NCBI GenBank assembly: GCA_048213135.1
Contig: PS015061.1
Span: 31,172-95,171, forward strand
Length of the DNA stretch: 64,000 nucleotides
Direction of reading: 5' to 3'
Source of the DNA: Reclinomonas americana ATCC 50394
Taxonomy: Eukaryota; Jakobida; Jakobea; Jakobida
Shown here in pieces: positions 11,383-21,150 of the stretch; position 1 is the stretch's first letter, and each line of letters opens with the position of its first letter. The notes under the pieces are model-generated. The model was given only the letters and a program-made list of their open reading frames with translations. It was not told where the DNA came from and searched no databases. Both the position numbers and the translations under genes were made by a program.

Positions 11383-12666
11383 TCAAACACCACCTGCACC
11401 TTGTTGCTCGAGCAGTTGCAATCGCACTCTCTCCACATCCGCGTGCCACATGTCGTGCTCCTCCACTGCCCGGTACAGTCGATCGAGAGCGAACGGCTCC
11501 TCACACGGAGGCGGCTCATACCTCACCAGGCGTGTGCGAGCGCGTGGCAGCAACAACATCTCTGCCTCCTCCTTGAGGAAGCACCGTATCACCATGAGCG
11601 GCAGTGGTTCTGTGCCGACGGCACTCCTTTCTTCCTCGACCACTTCCAGCACACCTTCCTCCGAGCACTGGAGCACAGCGACGGCATGTCGCACGCAGAG
11701 CATCTCCCACACAAGGTGCGAGTACACTGTCGAATCGCAGAGTGAGACAGAGACAGAGAGCCAGCAGTCTTTTCTCCCTGTCTCACTGCGCTCGCAACTC
11801 TCTTGTTCTGGCAACTTGTCCTCAGGCCCCCACGACTTGGCACTCCAAGCCGACGGATACTTGGCCACCAACTCAGCGTCGAGGCTGTCGGAGAAATCAT
11901 TAATGGCGATGGGGTCTGCGGAGGCAGTCAGCATCAGAGTGCTGCTGGTGACTGAGAAGCAAAACACCACACAACATCCATCCTCCGTTGCAATCGCCAT
12001 GAGCTCTTCGTCCGACAGCTCGTCCCCAGCAGCGCAATCATCTTCATACATCACAACATCCTCTTCCATGCGAAACATGCGCTCCAGCCGAGAACACTGC
12101 ACGCCTCGTTGCCGACAATACGCCGCGCGGAACTCCTCAAGCTGCAACTCAGCAAATTCCTGCCATCCTACGCCTTGGAGCGCGGTCGCATCGCTGCGGA
12201 CAAGGTCACTCACGAAGCAGCAGTTGTACGGGTCCGAGGTGCGCACCCACTGGTTCTCCCACATCTCCAAGTGGTGCGCCAACCCACCATAGTCGTGGTT
12301 CACAACAAGACGACCAGTGAGCAGGCGTCCAAGTGGCGCAAAGAAGCCGCGAACATAGTTGGCCAGTGGGTGGAAGCGGTAAGGCTGCGGTTTGCGCATG
12401 TAGTCGTTTCCGGGCCAGAAGAGGCGCGTCCCCGAGCGATCCACCATCCAGTTGTCAAGCGTGTCTTGGAGTTGGTCCGAGAGCGATGTGCGGACCCAGG
12501 AATCCTGCAGACGAGTAAGTGCGTGAGAGGGAAGAGAGAGACAAGAGACAAGAGAGAGAGAGAGAGAGGAGAATGATTCAACTCGTGCATTGAAGAGGGC
12601 CACCAAGTCGGGAGGAAGAGGCGGACTGATGATGAGGGCACCGTACACGTAGCCGTCGACGCCCAT
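11383..12666 (-). CDS. Unknown acidic protein with RCFL-type C-terminal motif
   Basis: Four exons read in phase on the minus strand: 12583-12666, 11976-12504, 11787-11915 and 11383-11726 (361 residues). The three introns are 78, 60 and 60 nt, all multiples of three, so the frame stays open across them. The start MGVDGYVYGALIISPPLPP follows the first ATG. The middle contains NWMVDRSGTRLFWPGNDYMR and an acidic patch (DELSDEELMAIATEDG). The protein is not recognised. Near the C-terminus PLMVIRCFLKEEAEMLLLPR closely resembles EIVMRCFLVEEAEVVVHR at the ends of the two WD40 proteins encoded divergently next door, which suggests a shared tail module. The start codon lies 137 nt from the WD40 start, so the pair probably shares a promoter. 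Confidence 0.65.
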   Translation of the reverse strand: MGVDGYVYGALIISPPLPPDLVALFNARVESFSSLSLSLVSCLSLPSHALTRLQDSWVRTSLSDQLQDTLDNWMVDRSGTRLFWPGNDYMRKPQPYRFHPLANYVRGFFAPLGRLLTGRLVVNHDYGGLAHHLEMWENQWVRTSDPYNCCFVSDLVRSDATALQGVGWQEFAELQLEEFRAAYCRQRGVQCSRLERMFRMEEDVVMYEDDCAAGDELSDEELMAIATEDGCCVVFCFSVTSSTLMLTASADPIAINDFSDSLDAELVAKYPSAWSAKSWGPEDKLPEQESCERSETGRKDCWLSVSVSLCDSTVYSHLVWEMLCVRHAVAVLQCSEEGVLEVVEEERSAVGTEPLPLMVIRCFLKEEAEMLLLPRARTRLVRYEPPPCEEPFALDRLYRAVEEHDMWHADVERVRLQLLEQQGAGGV

Positions 12667-12803
12667 CTCCGTTGCTGTCTCTCTGTCTGAGGAACGAAGC
12701 ACAAGTTGGCGTCCTGCGCGCGTGTGTGAATCGTCACTCTCTCTCCGTCACACGCACACACACACACACACACACACACTGTCTCTCCTTGTCAACACGC
12801 ACC
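12667..12803. promoter_or_regulatory. Probable bidirectional promoter
   Basis: Only 137 nt separate two divergent start codons. The region includes a (CA)n tract (about 12752-12778) and a pyrimidine-rich run before the WD40 ATG. No TATA box is evident. Confidence 0.4.
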
Positions 12804-13856
12804 ATGTCCTCACCACCTCCTTCTCTTCCCTGCAAATGCCTGGATGGATATCGTGTGGTGAGCTCTGTCGCCATCACCCCCGATGGGCTGCACGTGGTCT
12901 CGGGGAGTTGGGACAGAAGCGTGCGAGTGTGGTCACTGAGGAGCGGTGAAGAGTTGCGACGGCTGGAGGGGCATGATGGAGATGTGTATTCTGTCGCTGT
13001 CTCTCCCGATGGTCAGCACATCGTGAGTGGATCTGCGGACATGACTGCGCGCGTGTGGTCGCTGGCGGGTGGCGAGGAGGTGCAGCGATGCCAAGGGCAC
13101 ACTGAACGAGTGATATCTGTTGCTTTCGCTCCCGATTGTCAACACGTCGTGAGTGGAAGTGAGGACCGAACAGTGCGTGTGTGGTCGCTGGCAAGTGGCG
13201 AGCAAGTACGACGGTTGGATACCCACTGGGTGTGGTGTCTCGCGGTAACTCCCGATGGGAATCACATTGTGACTGGCAGCTGGGACGGGATTGTGCGCGT
13301 GTGGTCACAGGCGAGTGGAGAACAAGTGAGACGGCTGGAAGCCGGCCCCGAGGGGGTGTGCGCTGTCGCCGTCACGCCCGATGGGCAGTGCGTAGTGAGT
13401 GGGAGCGGTGACAACACCGTGCGAATGTGGTCGCTGGCGAGCGGTGAAGAAGTACGACGATTTGAGGGACATACGGTCTGGGTGACCACTGTCGCCGTCA
13501 CGCCCGATGGTCGGCACGTTGTGAGCGGGAGCGACGATACCACGGTGCGAGTGTGGTCACTTGAGAGTGGAGAAGAAGTGCGACGCTTGGAGGGACACAG
13601 TGGAACCGTGCTGTCAGTCGCCGTCTCCCCCGATGGTCAGCAGATCGTGAGCGGAAGTGCCGACATGACAGTGCGAGTGTGGTCCTCGCCATATGGTCAC
13701 GCTCGGCTGGAGCTCCTCGGTGCTCGTGAGGCCATGCGCGCGGTGCAGGAGATGCAGGAGGAGGACGAGCGGTGGCTGCCCGAGATCGTGATGCGCTGTT
13801 TCTTGGTCGAGGAGGCGGAAGTCGTTGTTCATCGGTGCTTTGACCTGCGACTGTGA
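12804..13856 (+). CDS. Seven-bladed WD40 repeat protein (copy 1)
   Basis: A single-exon 350-residue protein starting MSSPPPSLPCKC. Seven WD40 repeats of 40-42 residues follow, each close to VSVAVTPDGxHVVSGSxDxT, then VRVWSLASGEEVRRLEGH, so the whole protein is one beta-propeller plus a tail. The blades are nearly identical in sequence, which signals recent internal amplification. The tail (about residues 300-350, including REAMRAVQEMQEEDERWLPE and RCFLVEEAEVVVHRCF) is helical and shared with the downstream copy and, in part, with the divergent upstream gene. No catalytic or other domain is attached. The role is probably protein interaction. Similar blade homogeneity is known in NACHT-WD40 recognition proteins of fungi and in bacterial WD40 arrays, but no NTPase is fused here. 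Confidence 0.85.
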   Translation: MSSPPPSLPCKCLDGYRVVSSVAITPDGLHVVSGSWDRSVRVWSLRSGEELRRLEGHDGDVYSVAVSPDGQHIVSGSADMTARVWSLAGGEEVQRCQGHTERVISVAFAPDCQHVVSGSEDRTVRVWSLASGEQVRRLDTHWVWCLAVTPDGNHIVTGSWDGIVRVWSQASGEQVRRLEAGPEGVCAVAVTPDGQCVVSGSGDNTVRMWSLASGEEVRRFEGHTVWVTTVAVTPDGRHVVSGSDDTTVRVWSLESGEEVRRLEGHSGTVLSVAVSPDGQQIVSGSADMTVRVWSSPYGHARLELLGAREAMRAVQEMQEEDERWLPEIVMRCFLVEEAEVVVHRCFDLRL

Positions 13857-14175
13857 TGTGTGACTTGTGGTTGTTCATCGTTCCTTCTGTGTTGTTGTGA
13901 AGTTGATCGCGACTGCACTCTGCGGGTTCGTTCAAGCAATGAAGCATGCAGAGTTGCAAGGTGGGACAGTGAGTGATCATATGCATGTCGCGCGTCGAAC
14001 GATACCGAAAGACAACAGAGCACAGATCCGTTTACAGCAACACATTGAAGACCATTCGTAAGGTCACCCGTGCAGTGGATACTGTCACCGTGCTATATGG
14101 CCACATGGTTCAACGTCAAGAGTTGTCCGTCATTGATCCTGCTTGCAACATTTGATCTAATCACGTGCACACGAC

Positions 14176-14209
<34 letters not shown>

Positions 14210-14734
14210 NNNNNNNNNNNNNNNNNNNNNNNNNNNNNNNNNNNNNNNNNNNNNNNNNNNNNNNNNNNNNNNNNNNNNNNNNNNNNNNNNNNNNNNNNNN
14301 NNNNNNNNNNNNNNNNNNNNNNNNNNNNNNNNNNNNNNNNNNNNNNNNNNNNNNNNNNNNNNNNNNNNNNNNNNNNNNNNNNNNNNNNNNNNNNNNNNNN
14401 NNNNNNNNNNNNNNNNNNNNNNNNNNNNNNNNNNNNNNNNNNNNNNNNNNNNNNNNNNNNNNNNNNNNNNNNNNNNNNNNNNNNNNNNNNNNNNNNNNNN
14501 NNNNNNNNNNNNNNNNNNNNNNNNNNNNNNNNNNNNNNNNNNNNNNNNNNNNNNNNNNNNNNNNNNNNNNNNNNNNNNNNNNNNNNNNNNNNNNNNNNNN
14601 NNNNNNNNNNNNNNNNNNNNNNNNNNNNNNNNNNNNNNNNNNNNNNNNNNNNNNNNNNNNNNNNNNNNNNNNTCTCTCTCTCTCTCTCCCTCCCTCCCTC
14701 CCTCCCTCCCGCTCTCACCTTGTCAACACACACC
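13857..14734. other. Intergenic spacer with gap
   Basis: The spacer between the tandem WD40 genes contains an N run (14210-14672) flanked on both sides by (CT)n. The last 50 nt, including CTTGTCAACACACACCATG, match the sequence before copy 1, so the duplication included at least part of the promoter or 5' UTR. Confidence 0.7.
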
Positions 14735-15790
14735 ATGTCCTCGCCACCATGTTTTCTTCCCTGCAAATGCCTGCAAGGACACACCAGTGCAGTGAACTCT
14801 GTCGCCATCACTCCCGATGGCCTGCACGTGGTCAGTGGGAGCTGGGACATGACCGTGCGAGTGTGGTCACTGGCGAGTGGCGAGGAGGTGCGGCGGCTGG
14901 AGGGGCATGAAGGAGATGTGCTCTCTGTCGCCGTCTCTCCCGACGGTCGGCGCATTGTGAGCGGGGCCATCGATACCACTGTGCGCGTGTGGTCACTGGA
15001 GAGTGGCGAGGAGGTGTGGCGAAGGGAAGGACACACTGATTCGGTGATGTCTGTCGTCGTCTCCCCCGATGGTGAGCATGTAATCAGTGGAAGTGAGGAC
15101 CGATCTATACGTGTGTGGTCGCTGGCAAGTGGTGAGCAAGTAAGCCTGTTGCGCACCCACGTGGTGTGGTGTGTCGCCGTCACGCCGGATGGTCTTCACG
15201 TCGTGAGTGGGGGGTACGATAAGTCTGTGCAAGTGTGGTCACTGGCGAGTGGAAAGGAAGTGCGATGGTTGAAGGGACACACGAGAGGAGTATGCTCTGT
15301 CGCCGTCACCAGTGACAGGCAGTGCGTGGTGAGTGGGAGCGGCGACAACACCGTGCGAGTGTGGTCACTGGCGAGCGGTGAAGAAGTGCGACGATTCGAG
15401 GGACACGCGCAAGCGGTGTTGTCTGTTGCCGTCACTCCCGATGGTCGGCACGTGGTGAACGGAAGCGAGGATGACACCGTACGAGTGTGGTCACTGGTGA
15501 GCGGCGAAGAAGTGCAGCGATTGCAGGGTCACGGTGGAATGGTGGCTGCTGTCGCCGTCTCCCCCGACGGTCAGCAGATCGTGACTGGAGGTGAAGACGA
15601 GACAGTTCGAGTGTGGTCCTCGCCGTATGGTCTCGCTCGGCAAGAGCTCCGCGCAGCTAGGGAGGCCATGCGCGCGGTGCAAGAGATGCAGCACGAGGAC
15701 GAGCGGTGCTTGCCAGAGATCGTACTGCGCTGTTTCTTGGTGGAAGAGGCGGAGGTCGTTGTGCATCGGTGCTTTGACTTGCGACTGTGA
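14735..15790 (+). CDS. Seven-bladed WD40 repeat protein (copy 2)
   Basis: A single-exon 351-residue tandem paralogue of the gene at 12804, starting MSSPPCFLPCKCLQGHTSA. It has the same seven blades and the same tail (REAMRAVQEMQHEDERCLPE and RCFLVEEAEVVVHRCFDLRL). Differences lie mostly on residues expected on the blade surfaces (for example GGYDKSVQVWSLASGKEVRW in blade 4), while the structural VSPDG, SGS and VRVWS positions are kept. This is the pattern expected if surface specificity diverges after duplication. There are no introns, unlike most genes in the window. Partners are unknown. Confidence 0.85.
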   Translation: MSSPPCFLPCKCLQGHTSAVNSVAITPDGLHVVSGSWDMTVRVWSLASGEEVRRLEGHEGDVLSVAVSPDGRRIVSGAIDTTVRVWSLESGEEVWRREGHTDSVMSVVVSPDGEHVISGSEDRSIRVWSLASGEQVSLLRTHVVWCVAVTPDGLHVVSGGYDKSVQVWSLASGKEVRWLKGHTRGVCSVAVTSDRQCVVSGSGDNTVRVWSLASGEEVRRFEGHAQAVLSVAVTPDGRHVVNGSEDDTVRVWSLVSGEEVQRLQGHGGMVAAVAVSPDGQQIVTGGEDETVRVWSSPYGLARQELRAAREAMRAVQEMQHEDERCLPEIVLRCFLVEEAEVVVHRCFDLRL

Positions 15791-15919
15791 ATTGCAAGGA
15801 AGCAGGAGCTTGTAGAGAAGATTCATGCAAAAAGAATGAAGCAGGCACGTGGATGGGATGGCAACGAGTAACATAGCGTCCAACGTCGCGTCCTTCCTCT
15901 CGCCAATCACGCATTTCCA

Positions 15920-16044
15920 ATGTTACGCCGCGTGCTAACGAGTGGCACTCGGGCCTTCAGCACTGTCTTTGGCCAGCCAATGCCCTTTACACACCCGCAC
16001 ATGTTCAGCGCGGAAGACGAACGTTACTCTTGCACTCGCACACT

Positions 16045-16088
<44 letters not shown>

Positions 16089-17200
16089 CACACGCGCGCG
16101 CACACACAGTGTTTGCACTGACAAGCATTCGCGAGCTGATCCATCGACGCACTCGGCTTGTGGAACAGATGCCTGTGGGATCTCTGTTGCTGTGCAGCGC
16201 GCACCCGGAAAAGTACCAATCCAATGACATTCCATACACCTTCCGGCAGCAGACCGACTTTTTCTACTTGTCAGCCTTTCTGGTGAACAGCAGAGTGTCT
16301 CTCTTTCTCTTTGTGCATGTGTCTCTCTCTGTCTCTCATTCTACATGGCGATCAGGAACCGGATGCGATGCTGATGTTGCACAAGGAGCGTGGCGATCAG
16401 TTCTCGTTCAGTCTGTTTGTGAATCCCAAGGACGCGACCAAGGAAGTGCGTGCGAAGGGAGGCTTGCGAGGGAGAGGGGGGCTTCCTCTGTCCACGTTCT
16501 TCCGCACGTGCATTCTCTGCGTGGCTCGTGGAGTGCTGTCGTGAGAAATCGTTGTTCTTCCGCTTGCACGCCGCGTGATCGTCATGTTGTCTACTGTCGG
16601 CGTCCCTCTCCTTGTGCCTTTTTGATCTGTCTTCTTGTCGGTGTCTGGCCTGTTTCTTTCTCCTGCTCGAGCTTTGCTTTCCTTCCTTCGTTATGTGCGT
16701 CCTCATCCCCATTTCCTCCACTCCTTTTTCTTATCTACCTTCCTGTCTCTCGTTCACCTTTATCTCTCTCGCGTCTCCTCCACTTCTTCTCACTTCGCAT
16801 CGTTTCCTCTCTCGCTCGCTCTCGCTCTCTCTCTCTTCTCTCTCTCTCTCTTTCTCTCGCTTTTCCTTTATTGTCACTGTCAATCTCTACCGCTAACTCC
16901 TACTTCTTCTTCTTCTTCTCCTTCTTCTTCTTCTTCTTCTTCTCCTCGTCCTCGCCTTCCTGTTCCTCCTCCTCCTCCTCCTCCTCCTCCTCCTCCTCCT
17001 CCTCCTCCTCTTTCTCTATTCCTCCCCCCTTTCCTCCTCCTCCTCCTCCCTCTCCTCTCCTCCTTCGCTCTCCTCACTCACCCTCTTTCCCTTTGACCCA
17101 CCTTCTCCCTTCACGCAGCTGTGGAACGGCCCTCGCAGCGGCGTCGAGTTCGCCAAGAGCATCTTTGGCGCCGACGAATCGCACCCGATCGGCGCACTGG
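15920..17200 (+). CDS. Mitochondrial aminopeptidase P (XPNPEP3/Icp55-like), 5' part only
   Basis: Exons 15920-16022, 16110-16282, 16356-16445 and 17119-17200 (then an N gap) join in phase. The protein starts with a basic, Ser/Arg-rich mitochondrial presequence (MLRRVLTSGTRAFSTVFGQP) followed by PFTHPHMF, the hallmark of XPNPEP3/Icp55. The AMP_N domain then shows QSNDIPYTFRQQTDFFYLSA, EPDAMLML and ELWNGPRSGVEFA. Family members remove N-terminal residues ahead of proline or trim mitochondrial processing intermediates, using a dinuclear metal site. That catalytic pita-bread domain is missing because the sequence runs into the gap at 17201-17220. The first donor (GTTACT) is non-canonical. Intron 3 (16446-17118) is a long pyrimidine tract. 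Confidence 0.85.
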
Positions 17201-17220
17201 NNNNNNNNNNNNNNNNNNNN
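17201..17220. other. 20-N assembly gap of unknown true size
   Basis: A gap exactly 20 N long is probably a placeholder. The aminopeptidase P gene enters it from the left and never re-emerges to the right, so several hundred codons are missing. The pinin gene on the opposite strand also lacks its C-terminal exons on this side. Confidence 0.8.
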
Positions 17221-17262
17221 CCGTAACGTAACGTACGTACGTACGTTCGTCTACTACTACTA

Positions 17263-17327
<65 letters not shown>

Positions 17328-18577
17328 CAGCAAGCACCACACACATACACACACACGCAGTCATCCATTGTGCGCACAAGTAACTGCCCTAACGCACCGC
17401 GTTCTACAGAACCTCACTCAGACCCTCTCAGAACACGACGCCACTTCCAGCACACGCACAATCTCTCGCTCTGCAACAGCACCTGCTCTTCCATTCTTTG
17501 ACGACGATCATTGCACAAGGAGGACGCAATCTCTCTCTTCTCTCTCTTTCTCCTCTTGCACAGGCACACACCTACTCCAACTGCGTACGAGACACTGCTC
17601 CAAAACACGCTACTTCTCTCGCTCTGCAACAGCACCTGCTCTCGTATTCTTCGATTACAATCAATTACTCTCTTCTCTCCCCTCACGTCCCTTCCTCCTC
17701 TTGAACAGGCACACACCTACTCCAACTGCGTACGAGACACTGGTCCAAAACATGCTCACTGATCGTGTGCTAAGCAACTGCACCAAAACCTCCATCTGCA
17801 ACATCATTCACACACTGAACAAAGAAAGCCGTTCCGCAACACACGTGCCCCCCCTCCCCCGTCGACATACACAAACCTCTTTCCTACTCTCTCAAAAACA
17901 CCGCTTCAGAACACGCCCTATCTCGCTCACACACGCAGCTCCCCAAACACGTCTCCACTTCAACAAAAGACGAAAACCACTCCAACCCTGCAGCACACGC
18001 TCTCTCATCCTGCGCCAGCACACGACAACCATCGTTCTCACGCATACTTCGACTACAATCGTTGCACAAAAAGGACACAATCTCTCTCTTCTCTGTCTTC
18101 CTCCTCTCAAAACAGGCACACACCAACTCCAACTCTCTCCGTGACAAAGCTCCAAATCACGCTCTCTCACACACATTGCAGCGTCACAGTCGAAGCCCGT
18201 TCAACCTCTGCATCAGAAGCCGCACAGCAAAACACACACGCTCTCCTCGTCTGCCTTTCTCACCTGTCTCCTTCACACTTCCCTTCAACAATCACAATCC
18301 GCATTCTACTTCTGCATCAGTAGCCGCACAGCAACACACACACTCTCTCCTCGTCTGCCTTTCTCTCCGCCCAGGCACTTGTCTCCTACTCTCTTCCTTC
18401 AACAACAACGAAGCCCATTCCACCTCTGCATCAGTAGCCGCAAAGCAACACACACACTCTTTCTTCGTCTGCATTTTTCTCCGCCCAGGCACTTGTCTCC
18501 TTCTCTCTTCCTTCAACACAAACGAACCTCATTCTCCCCCTTCCACCTCCTTTCCCCCTCTCCCCCCTCCCTTCCCC
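17221..18577. repeat. Degenerate direct repeats and (CT)n, no gene supported
   Basis: After an ACGT and (CT)n run (17228-17325) comes about 1.1 kb of imperfect direct repeats. GCACACACCTACTCCAACTG with flanks occurs near 17569 and 17708. TCTCGCTCTGCAACAGCACC occurs near 17464 and 17618. A block containing CCTCTGCATCAGTAGCCGCA recurs around 18308 and 18427, with a more diverged copy near 18207, and CGTCTGCCTTTCTCTCCGCC-like blocks recur near 18350 and 18468. The unit is roughly 120-150 nt. The region may be an intron of the pinin or aminopeptidase gene. Confidence 0.65.
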
Positions 18578-18610
18578 TTACCCCCCCCCTTCCTCCTCCG
18601 TCCTCCTCAC

Positions 18611-19552
18611 CTTCACCGCCTTCGCAATCACCTCCCTCGCCTGCTTCAACTCATCCAACTCCTTTTGCCGCTTCTCCCGCATCTCGGCATTATCACGCTC
18701 CCTCTGTTCCCTCAACTCGCGATCCGCCTCCGCCGCCTTTTGCTCCACTAGTTGCTCCATAGTCCTGCGCTTAACCTCCGCCTCCGACGTCCGCGCACGC
18801 TCCTCCTGCGCCCGCCGCAAGTGCCCCTGCAACAGATTGCCCAGCAGTCGACCACCGCGCTTCTTCTCGTCGGGATTGGTGGCCATGTGCAGCTTGCGTC
18901 GCTCCTCGTCGGCCTTGCGATGTGTCTCCGCCAGCGCCGCCAGTTCCTCCGCCGTCAACTTGGTCGCCGGCTCCGCAACAGGCGCCGCAGCATCATTCGC
19001 CTGCAATCGCCTGTTGAGTGAACCGCACTGCATGACAGGATCGCAATGAACCAACCTTGTGATGATGGTGCGATTGATGAGAATGATGGTCTCTTCGCTC
19101 ACGATCGCGATCGCGATCACGCTCCCGATCTCGTGAGTGCTCCACAACAGCAGCAGCAGCAGCAGCAGGCACCGCCAGTCGCGATTCACCAGGCACCGTC
19201 AATACCGTCGACAAACGTCGTCGCGAGGTGGCCGGTCCGCCATCGGCCTCCTCCGCCTCTGCAGCACGATGATGCGACGACGACGCTGACGACGATGACA
19301 ATGGTGGTGCATCCTCACGATCGCGCTTCCGTCTGCACAAGCCGGGCACGTAAGCAAACCATAAGAGAAGGAAATCGTCCACATCGACATGGCCGCTTTT
19401 CTCTCTCTCTTTCCCCCCCCACTCGCTCTCGCAGTGTGTGCGTTCGTGCTGCAGTCTCACCGTACACCTGACAACAGTTCCTCCAATTGACGTTCTCGTC
19501 GCTCCATGGCGGCCAGTCGTCGTCGCGCATGTTCCAAACCCGTGGCAGACAT
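18611..19552 (-). CDS. PNN: Pinin homologue (3' end incomplete)
   Basis: Exons on the minus strand: 19461-19552, 19056-19332 and 18611-19000, all in phase. The start MSATGLEHARRRLAAMERRE matches the coiled N-terminus of pinin. Exon 2 is low-complexity, with poly-Ser, poly-Ala and an RD/RE run (SRDRERDRDRDRERR) typical of splicing factors. Exon 3 holds the pinin core: NPDEKKRGGRLLGNLLQGHL (compare human RNRRIFGLLMGTLQKF) followed by a long charged coiled coil ending ELKQAREVIAKAVK. Pinin sits at the exon-junction complex and in nuclear speckles. The conserved TKP-LFYIP segment that should follow is absent. A good GTGAGG donor follows position 18611, so further exons probably lie toward the gap at 17201. 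If it is not spliced, the frame stops at 18578. Confidence 0.75.
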
Positions 19553-19712
19553 CGTCAGCACAAGAAGAGAGAAAACCGAGACAGGTTTGCACGCGAGTGT
19601 GAGTGTGTGCGTGAGTGTCGTGGAGAAGAGGACAGAGAGAAAGAGAGCGATGCAGCTGTGCTTGCTCTATCGCGAGGTGAAAGTCAAAAACGGGGGGACA
19701 CGTCATCCTTAA

Positions 19713-20631
19713 TGTCCTCAATCACGTTTTTCCGATCACGAAAGGAGATGGTTCGCGCTCACCCTCCTCTCCTCTCCTCTCCCTCTCTCACTCTCTCGCG
19801 CGCTCTCTCTCTCTCTCTCTTTCTCCCCTCTCCCTCCTCTCGTCTCCTCTCCTCCTTCCTTCCGTCTCTCTCTCTCACTCCTTGTCTCCCTACCACTTCA
19901 CCTCACTCCTTGTGTGCACATGAGGAGTATGCTGCTTCCTCTGTCTCCCCTGCAGCAGATGCGATCACGATTGGTGACTTTCTGCAATCGCGCACATTAT
20001 TTACACAAGCAGTGGTTGACGCTAAACGCTGCATGCAGCTGATCCACACGTGACAACTGTTGGTGAGCTGGAGGATGAGCGTGAAGCGCTTGCGTTCTTC
20101 TTCCGCCCACTTCGTCGCGATCGCCGAGATGTCGAGAGCCTTGTGAGTGCCTGTCTTTCGAGTGGCAATCTACCGCGACTGAGGAGGCTCCTCACGCTTG
20201 GGCGGGAGGTCGTTGCAAGACGACTTGGCGGTCTTCTCGATGAAGACGACGTGTGCCTCCTCCTCAGCCAGATTGACAAGGTGTCGTACGACGAGACCAT
20301 TGGTTACTGCTTCGACGATGACTACGATGAGGAGCTGTGGCCACCACCACCACCACCACCACCACTGTCGCCTGCAGAACACGAGGCGTCTGACGATGAC
20401 GATAAGGGTTTCGTGTGGCCTCATCAGATGACCGCTGAAGAGTGTGCTCGCTTCGAGGAAGACGTGAAGAAGTGCTGCGCACGGGAGGAGCAGGAGCGCC
20501 ACGAGTTCGCCAATCGCTGGGACTGTGAACCGGCTCAAGATCTACTGTCGGCCAAGGCCGCAGAACTGGATGAGTTGGCCAAGGCGAGGAGTGTGCGCCA
20601 GGCCGCGCAGATTGTCCAGTTACTTGCCTGA
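19713..20631 (+). CDS. Small unknown protein sharing a leader with the STAND-TPR genes
   Basis: Proposed exons 19713-19751, 19925-19973 and 20039-20631 join in phase (226 residues). Exon 1 (MSSITFFRSRKEM) ends in ATG before a GTTCGC donor. Exon 2 (EYAASSVSPAADAITI) and the HVTTVGE stretch of exon 3 align with the leader exons of the large NTPase genes at 23178 and 30062 (EEDAASSAASAAV and HVSTVG). The rest is unrelated to them: helical (VESLVSACLSSGNLPRLRRL), then DDDYDEELW, an eight-proline run and a charged helical end (ECARFEEDVKKCCAREEQER). In the NTPases the sequence after HVSTVG is a splice donor; here it reads on as coding. No P-loop is present. The exon-2 acceptor (ATGAG) is weak. Function unknown. 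Confidence 0.55.
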
Positions 20632-21150
20632 GTCAACGCTTCGGGTTTGTGGTCGTGGTGATGTACGTGGAAATGGTGCTATTGCTGATTCTTGCATAGA
20701 GCAGCTCGAGGTGAAAGACATGCGCTGCTACGCACGCAGCGATTCGACGCTGGAAACCTCGTTGTGTCAGAATCGTTGCTCGCGCGAGCTCGGCTATCCG
20801 GAGCAGCTAACCCGCAACGCATTCCTATCATTGGCTCAGTGAGATGATGGTACACCGTGCAGATTATTATTTGCCAACACCCGTTTGATTGGCCAACACC
20901 CGTTAGATTGGCTTTGCCTCCTGAAAGGAAAGATGACTGTTGGAGAAGAGTAATTGCGTGTTTTGTATATTGTTGGTGTGCCAAGGTCAGTGTCAGCGAG
21001 GGATCTGTTGACTTTGGTCGCAATAGTGCTGTGCGGTGAATGAAGTGTGTTTGTTTCTTTGTGCAGTGTATCGACAATTGATGTCGGGCCTCGCTCGCTC
21101 TTCTGTGAACCGCATTACATGGTGCATTTTTACTTGACAGCTGCAGTGGT
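20632..21150. other. Intergenic region
   Basis: About 520 nt between convergent genes. A direct repeat GCCAACACCCGTTTGATTG/GCCAACACCCGTTAGATTG lies at about 20872-20911. No coding signal or RNA gene is seen. Confidence 0.5.

Noticed and set aside
13262-13543. Minus-strand open frames across both WD40 genes
   Set aside because: They are regular antisense shadows of the repeated WD40 coding sequence.
17368-18144. Plus-strand 258-codon open frame over the direct repeats
   Set aside because: His/Thr/Ser-rich repeat translation without a domain, and the same repeats are open in other frames, so openness reflects base composition.
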